Shown: piece after piece, positions 58,452-64,000 of the stretch
Layout: every line of letters begins with the position of its first letter
Position numbering within the stretch: the stretch's first letter is position 1
Assembly: GCA_031763025.1 (NCBI GenBank)
Contig: JASSKH010000038.1
Location: 1,777,001-1,841,000 of the forward strand
Direction: 5' to 3'
DNA from: Macrocystis pyrifera
Taxonomy: Eukaryota; Sar; Phaeophyceae; Laminariales; Laminariaceae
Length of the DNA: 64,000 nt
Notes under the pieces: model-generated
Told to the model about the DNA's origin: nothing
Databases searched by the model: none
The model's input: only the letters and a program-made list of their open reading frames with translations
Program-made: the position numbers and the translations under genes

Positions 58452-58559
58452 TATTACGGGGGACCATAGTTAATAGGACCTACGGCACACACAAAAAACT
58501 ATACATTTCTTTTTTTTACTAACAATATTTGGCCTTACTTGCCATGCCCCCCCGTAATA
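58452..58559. mobile_element. Palindromic MITE, copy 6 of 6
   Basis: It begins TATTACGGGGGACCATAGTT and ends with a slightly eroded inverse (GCCATGCCCCCCCGTAATA). The inner segment is 'aggacctacggcacacacaaa'. Confidence 0.9.
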
Positions 58560-58956
58560 TGACGTCTGCCTGTTTTATGCTTGACTGGTCGAGGGCTCTG
58601 GCTGGGCATCGATGCGAGTATGAGTCTGGAATGAAAAGGGTAAAGGTACTCTAGAATTTTGTTTAGATACGTGCGAATGATGTGAGCTCAATGACTGCAC
58701 GAAGACCCTTCGCCCATGTATGTGCACCTTTTAGAAGTCATTACGTATCATATACAGTAAGAGGATTGATATGCCCCCTCCATGGCTGAGTTGGCATTGC
58801 GTTGGTCTGGTGCTGGCAGAACCGAGCAAGTACAGCAGAAAGAGGTCTATGTGTTGAACTCTTGTGCCCAAGTACAGCAGCAACACGTCTGTTTGCGGCA
58901 TTTCACATATTTATATCTTTATATGCGGGTAACTCGTTTTTGTGTCATGGGGTTGA

Positions 58957-59518
58957 TGTTACAGCGGGTGGCGCCAGGGAGGGAGGTTCATAGAGCTGCG
59001 ACTGTCGTGACCAGCGCTATGGGGAGGATAATACGGCGCGAGACAACTGTCCAGATCAGGGTCACGCGTCGGGTTTAATCGATAGGTACAGGGCAAGCTT
59101 TTATTAGCATCCTCTGGGCGGATCTTGTAGGGGCAGGGAGGATCCCCGGTGTGGGAACACCTTCGGTCTCGGATACAGAGCCAGTAACGAGGTTCTGGGG
59201 CCACACGGTGTTTACTAAACATCACCAAGTGAAGAAAGAAAGTCAAAGCCAAGTGATCTGTGATACCGGTCCTATCGACCCCCAGCTCCTTGGGCCCTGC
59301 CTTGCCCGTCGCGCCCATCATCGTGTCTGTGGTGCTTCGTTGAGTGTTCACGCGGACTGCTTGCATCTACCGCATTGCATCTATCCACGTTCTGCGTGAC
59401 CCGATCACTACTGCTTGAAGGTACTTCCTCGAGCTCTCAAACAACAGGTGAGCCGGCGTCAGAGATCTAACGAGCACAGGTCCTTTTTAGGGCCTGAGAG
59501 CTGTACCCTGCTGTAACA
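58957..59518 (+). mobile_element. 562-bp LTR-like unit, left copy
   Basis: The unit begins TGTTACAGC and ends GCTGTAACA, the TG...CA form with short inverted ends typical of LTRs. It is about 85% identical to 62892-63452 in opposite orientation, and the similarity stops exactly at these ends on both sides. TTGA stands directly outside both ends, a possible 4-base target duplication. A frame along it would read as the right copy does, but for one TAA at 59076-59078. The downstream part (59151-59399) encodes a Cys/His cluster with the second Cys replaced by Gly. It could be a solo LTR or a small transposon. No internal retroelement genes are present. Confidence 0.65.
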
Positions 59519-59829
59519 TTGATGCGTAGCTGTGTAGCACGACCCGTGCTACTTGTTACGTGCCTAAAGGCAAGATATTTATGGACGCAGCAATATATTT
59601 TCTACTAGTACGGCAGCAAAAGTAGTATGGTCCTGAGAGCGAAACATCAGGAATAATACATTGCACAGCATTGAGTAAAATACTGACTGGAATGCAGAGT
59701 AGAACACCCCCCCGTCCAGCGTCTGTTGTCCCGGTACTTACTACTGATGATGGTAGCGGAATGGGTATGAGCTGAGACGAAAACAGGTTGCTTGATACTG
59801 CTGTATATGTTCACTAAGTACGTACTGCT
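59519..59829. other. Ordinary-composition spacer
   Basis: No gene is recognised. The base composition is unremarkable, in contrast to the GT-rich island that follows. Confidence 0.5.
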
Positions 59830-62800
59830 GTATACAGTGGTAGTAGAACAATGCGTTTTTATGTATAATTACGGAATTACAATGGAATACGTGTATCCTT
59901 GCGTAGACTTTCGTTCTTTTCTTTGCGTTGTTCTTCCGTGCGGTGACACCTTGGTACCTGTCTGTAGGTTTTTGTCCATTACCCGCTATACTTTATTGTC
60001 TGTAGTGTTTACGTCGTCTTTTGCGTTGCGTTTGGGGTTGGGAGTGCCCGACCTTGATTCTTTATGATTACGCGCTCCCCTGCGCCGATAGAACGCATGT
60101 GCGGCCTTTCGTGTTCATTGTCTTTACTGAACGACCTGTTTCCGATGCTGCTCCCTTTTTGTACTTCGGTGGGTCTCGTTGGGTGGTACTTCATGAACGG
60201 TGACGTTTACGTGATTGGATCCTGTTGACCATTTCGAACTTACTTAAGTAGACAGGACGGGCTCACTATCTTACGTTTTCCTGTTCGGGGGAACGCTGCT
60301 AACGAGTGTGTTCTGCCGGGCTACTGACCGCCTTAGTTGAGCTGTAGAGGACACCACCTTTCCCTTGTCTTCACTTATTTTTGCTTTTTGTGCTCTCGTG
60401 CGTGTTATCGTCTATGACGCCCCTTGATATGTTTAATTACATCCGAGTCTTTCACTTTTTCTTTTCGGTATTTAACTGTCACCGACTCTCTTGTGAGTCC
60501 GTCGTGGCTGTCTTGGATTGGTAGGTTCTGAACGCCTGGCTCGCGTGGCGCTTGTTCGGTTGTTGACCGTCTAAGCTCTTCGATACTGATTGCTGTAGTC
60601 TTCTGACGTCTTGCTTCTGATACCGGTCGTTCGCCGACTTGAGTGGGTGGGGGCCATAGATGCTATCTTAGTGGCAGGCTGTGCTGCTGTTCATCACTCG
60701 TCGTTGGTTCTGGCGGTGTGCACTTGGTGGACCTTTTGTCACACATTTGTCGTGGGTCCACTTTGTTGTTACCCTTGTTCCACTTTCCGACGTCGCCGCG
60801 CGGATTAACGTCTGGTTGGTGACGAGCGTTGGGCCTTGTGTGCTTCTTTCTCAATAGTTGCCTGGCCGGTGTAGTACTGTTCCGGCTGGTGTAATCCACA
60901 TGAAGATTTCTTTGATCTAGTTGTCGTATCTTGTCTCTTGTTCCGCGGTGGTTAGTGTTGTACTTGTCTGGGGTTTTCGTTTGTCAAATACAGGGCGGTG
61001 TTGGGGTACTGGGGTAATGCCCGTGCTGAGTGTGGTTTCATCCTCTACACTGTTGTCGGGGGGATGGTTGATTGTCGTCTTGGGTTCTTGTTTTTTTGGC
61101 GTTGCGAATGTATAATAATCTCTTCGAATGACGGTAACTGCTTTTTCACCGTCTCTTTATAGTTGTGCTTGTCGTCCGTGTGTTCGCTTCTCTTTGTTAT
61201 AATTCTTGCCTTACTAGTGCCCTGGGGACCACCACAGGTTGGACTTTCTTCGTGACTTTCTTTTTGTTGTCGCCTCTTTCACTCACAGTTTTTTTGCACG
61301 CGGTGCAGTTGGTACCACAGTACCTGAGACTTCTTTTGGCTCGCGTCTTTGGTCGCTTGTGCTCACGTTTTGGACTGAAACCCCCACTTCCTTCTTTGGG
61401 TGCCCTACAGGCACTGCTAGCTGGTGGGCTTTTTCGTGTGACTTGTTCTCTGTACTTTAGGTTACGTTTTCACTGCGTAGTGAGTCTTTCGGAGTATTAT
61501 TATTGTTTGTGGTGACCTTCTGCTCGTCCGCTTATTTGCTACCCCTTTCTCCGGTCTTCGATCTTTACTTATTGTCGCTTTGCCGCCACTACACGTGTTT
61601 GGCGATTTGGTGCTCTTACACTTGTACTTTTGTCGTACTTGTGCGCCTGCTAGTAGGCCTCTTACGTAGGGTGGTTTTGTTCCTGTCGACGGGCCTTTGT
61701 CGGAGTTTTGCTATACTTGTGTGATGCTTTCTTACTCTGTTGACTACGGTTAGTCTCGGACTGTTCCGTCTGCCGTCTAGCCCTTAGTGTATTCTGTCTG
61801 TATCTGGTAAACTCCGGTGCTGGTCTTTGGTGGTTTTTGCTGTTATGAGCTTGACGTGCTCTCGTTAGTGTTTTCGCTGGAGCTTGTATGTCGTTGCCAT
61901 TCGTGCCTCACACCCTGACTTGAGCAGCTGCCTGTACTTTTTCTTCTGGTATCGGGCTTGATTTCTTACTTGTTTTTTTTGGGACACTTTCGTGAGACTT
62001 TCTTGGGTTAGTGCTGCATTGTTTTTTTTGATTCGCTCGGGTCGTTATTTAGCCTGCTGTAGGCCTGACCCTCTTTTCTCGCTTCTTTCTACTCTTAGCA
62101 ATTTTTACTAACCTGCTTTAGTTTCTTCGACGGTCGGTTTCATTCTTACCAGCGTACTTTATTCCCGTCTTTTGTTTGTTTTTACGACTTCCTATGGGTG
62201 TACGACCCCCCGTTTTTGCTTACCTGTTTTTCGGGCGTTACTTTTCTTTACCTCTTATTCTTGTCTTCTTCTGTCCGGTAAAACATTTGGCTGTTCGTAT
62301 TTTGTTCGGGTGGCACTTGGTCGTCGTATTTGACTTTGGCTTACTCGCTTAACTGTTTAGGAATACTAACGTACTGTTCGGTTTGTACTCGTGTTTGTTT
62401 GTAACGACCGGGCGCCTGCTACCCCCTATACTCCTGTTTCCTCGCCTTTCTTTCGACGTTTTTGGACTCCCGTTGCTTGTTTGCGGTGGGGGCCGGTCTC
62501 GCTACTTTGGTTGTTTTTTTCTTGCTGGGGGGGGGTGTTGTTCGGTCTCTGTTTGATAGTTTTATTCTGTGGGGCTGGCTGTTTGTTGTGCCTTTAGCCT
62601 TGACCCCCCCTTGACTGCCAACCCTTAACGGGTGTTGGGGGGGTAGTGGCCTCGTTGTGATTTGCCTTCGACCGACTGGACCTGTGGGTGGGGCCTGTTC
62701 GTACCTTCTGCACGTTTCGGTGTACTTTACGTGTTTGTGTCGGTTGTTTTCCCTTACCTTCTTTTTTTGTTCCGGTTGGGGTTGATACTTGTATTTGTTT

Positions 62801-62880
62801 GCTCTTCCGCGGTCCTTGATGACTGCTACGACCGGTGCACGTTACTGCTTTTTAACCGGCATTTGGATGAGCTTCATGTG
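59830..62880. other. GT-rich, A-poor 3-kb island
   Basis: For about 3 kb the plus strand is dominated by T, G and C with very little A (some 60-base lines hold only 2-8 A). Frames of 60-116 codons through it are Val/Leu/Phe/Ser/Cys-rich simply because of the T and G. They are split by stops and are not convincing genes. The strand asymmetry mirrors, on the opposite strand, that of the AC-rich satellites, but I could not show a shared repeat unit. No periodicity was evident by eye. Confidence 0.7.
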
Positions 62881-62891
62881 GGACCAGGTAT

Positions 62892-63452
62892 TGTTACAGC
62901 AAGTACAGCTCTCAGACCCTAAGAAGGACCTGCGCTCGTTAGATCTCTGAGGCCGGCTCACCTGTTGTTTGAGAGTTCGAGGAAGTTCCTTCAAGCAGAA
63001 ATGATCGGGTCACGCAGAACGTGGATCGATACAATGCGGTAGATGCAAGCAGCCAGCGTGAACAACCAACGAAGCACCACAGACACGATGACGGGCACGA
63101 CGGGCAAGGCAGGGCCCAAGGGGCTGGGGATCGATAGGACAGGTGTCACAGATCACTTGGCTTTGACGTTCGTTTCTCACCTGGTGGGGTTTAGTAAACA
63201 CCGGGTGGTCCCGGAACCTCGTTACTGGCTCTGTACCCGAGACCGAAGGCGTTCTAGCACCAGGGATCCTCCCTGCCCCTAAAATATCCGCCCAGATAAT
63301 GCTAACCAAAGCTTGCCCTCTGCCTATCGAATAGACCCGACGCGTGACCCTGATCTGGACAGTTGTCTCGCGCCGTAATATCCTCCCCATAGCGCTGGTC
63401 ACGACAGTCGCAGCGCTATGAATCTCTATCCCTGGCGCCACTCGCTGTAACA
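62892..63452 (-). mobile_element. 561-bp LTR-like unit, right copy (inverted), with open frame
   Basis: This is the inverse copy of 58957-59518, with the same TGTTACAGC and GCTGTAACA ends. No target duplication is visible (flanks 'ggtat' and 'ccccc'). On minus a frame of 158 codons (63486-63010) crosses most of it without a stop and ends I-D-P-R-S-A. Its C-terminal part holds C-x2-C-x9-C-x9-C-x6-H-x2-C-x4-H-C, a zinc-binding-like arrangement. Differences from the left copy in the coding frame are often conservative (Leu/Phe, Val/Ile, Ile/Leu), hinting that the frame was once under constraint. I cannot name the domain. Confidence 0.6.
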
Positions 63453-63504
63453 CCCCCCCTGCCCGACGCATAACCATCGTCGGCACAAAGCCGACGCCCC
63501 GGTG

Positions 63505-63993
63505 CTAGCCCGGCGACAGCGTGTGCGCTTTCCTCCTCAGACATCCCTCCAGCCCGGCACATATGAACGACGGTGCCCAGCGGGAATCACGATCACGGAC
63601 CGCTGCAGCGCGTGCGCCTTCCACCTCCACACCTCGCAGTCGGCTCGATGTTGTAGCCCCTCTCCTTTCCTCAGTGTTGCCCTCAGACGGTGGTAAGAAG
63701 AGCGGCGGTCCGACCTTCGTCCAGACGTTCTTCAGCGTTCCTCTTCCGCCCATCGCTGTCGGCTCGATGTTGCAGCGCCCTTCCTTTCCGCGCTGTTGCC
63801 CAGGGACGGTGGTAAGAAGAGCGGCGGTTCTGACCTTAGTCCAGACGCTCTTCAGCTTTCCTCTTCCGTCCATCGCCGTCGGCCCGATGTTGCAATGCCT
63901 CTTATTCCAGCGGTGCTGACATTGGACAGTGTTGAGAAGAGCGGCGAACCTGACCCTCGTACGTTCTTCACCACTTGCAACTGCCAGCGCCAC
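63505..63993 (-). CDS. Tandem-repeat protein frame (40-residue repeats)
   Basis: The minus frame of 162 codons is built on a 119-120-bp DNA repeat whose units start on plus near 63639, 63758 and 63878 (GTCGGC(T/C)CGATGTTG). In protein, two good repeats read A-A-L-L-x-T-V-x-x-Q-x-R and C-N-I-x-P-T-A-M-x-G-R-G-x-L then K-x-V-W-T-K-V. The third is shifted by the 119-bp unit. A single TAG separates this frame from the 158-codon frame in the neighbouring 561-bp unit, and the two are in the same register. The plus strand is also open (63521-63919), so strand and coding status are uncertain. The repeat probably continues beyond the window. Confidence 0.35.
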   Translation of the reverse strand: MALAVASGEERTRVRFAALLNTVQCQHRWNKRHCNIGPTAMDGRGKLKSVWTKVRTAALLTTVPGQQRGKEGRCNIEPTAMGGRGTLKNVWTKVGPPLFLPPSEGNTEERRGATTSSRLRGVEVEGARAAAVRDRDSRWAPSFICAGLEGCLRRKAHTLSPG

Positions 63994-64000
63994 ATCTGTC
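63639..64000. repeat. 119-120 bp tandem repeat, about three units, running off the window end
   Basis: Each unit contains GTCGGCTCGATGTTG, 'GGTGGTAAGAAGAGCGGCGG', 'CCAGACG.TCTTCAGC.TTCC' and 'TCTTCCG.CCATCGC'. Divergence between units is about 10-20% by eye, and the third is the least conserved. Confidence 0.9.

Noticed and set aside
61165-61724. Val/Leu/Phe-rich frames of 73-116 codons that look like membrane proteins
   Set aside because: They lie in the GT-rich island, where T-rich codons force hydrophobic residues. Neighbouring frames look the same, with frequent stops.
58957-63452. Reading the two inverted units as the terminal repeats of one 4.5-kb DNA transposon
   Set aside because: Each unit has its own matching TGTTACAGC and GCTGTAACA ends with homology ending at both, the left one has its own possible TTGA duplication, and no transposase lies between them.
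1-64000. CRISPR arrays, bacterial operons, rRNA genes
   Set aside because: No regularly spaced short direct repeats with unique spacers, no ribosome-binding-site-led gene strings, and no recognisable rRNA core sequences.

Overview
The window looks like repeat-rich nuclear DNA of a eukaryote. Genes are split by GT-AG introns, long open frames are rare, and there are microsatellites, degenerate satellites, MITE-like palindromes, LTR-like units and long poly-G/poly-C runs. No bacterial-style operons, rRNA or convincing tRNA genes were seen. An alga or another protist is my best guess, but nothing identifies the lineage.

The best-supported content is one gene family present three times on the minus strand: copy A (15637-20838), copy B (36635-40038) and copy C (48912-52277). 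Six exons per copy can be joined because the three copies agree on exon edges, GT/AG sites and reading frame. All five introns between these exons are phase 2, so the four internal exons are symmetric (2-2). The product is about 406-407 residues without its missing N-terminus. It has one hydrophobic segment and invariant histidine clusters, and I do not recognise the family. A and C look intact over these exons. B carries a one-base deletion, a broken acceptor (AG to AC) and a lost donor, so it is a pseudogene.

Layout: 1-13.4 kb is repeat debris (AC-rich repeats, an AGT microsatellite, a diverged tandem duplication holding a small retroposon-like insert, one palindromic MITE, a minisatellite, a perfect 24-bp inverted repeat). 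13.4-15.0 kb is an AC-rich degenerate satellite, followed by family copy A. 21-34.9 kb is an accessory stretch with several exon-like open frames on both strands, a signal-peptide-like exon, a cysteine-rich frame and three MITEs. 34.9-45.7 kb and 46.6-57.2 kb are two tandem copies of a roughly 12.2-kb unit. Each runs AC-rich satellite, family gene on minus, then plus-strand exon-like segments. Copy A has the same order in a more diverged, longer form. 57.2-64 kb holds a small plus-strand frame, a 278-bp tandem repeat, another MITE, two inverted 561/562-bp units with TGTTACAGC/GCTGTAACA ends flanking a 3-kb A-poor, GT-rich island, and a 119-120-bp (40-codon) tandem repeat.

The recurring pairing of a minus-strand histidine-rich gene, a strand-asymmetric satellite beyond its 3' end and plus-strand frames beyond its 5' end suggests that a whole locus unit was duplicated, with one unit decaying. 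The biochemical role is not determined by what can be read here.
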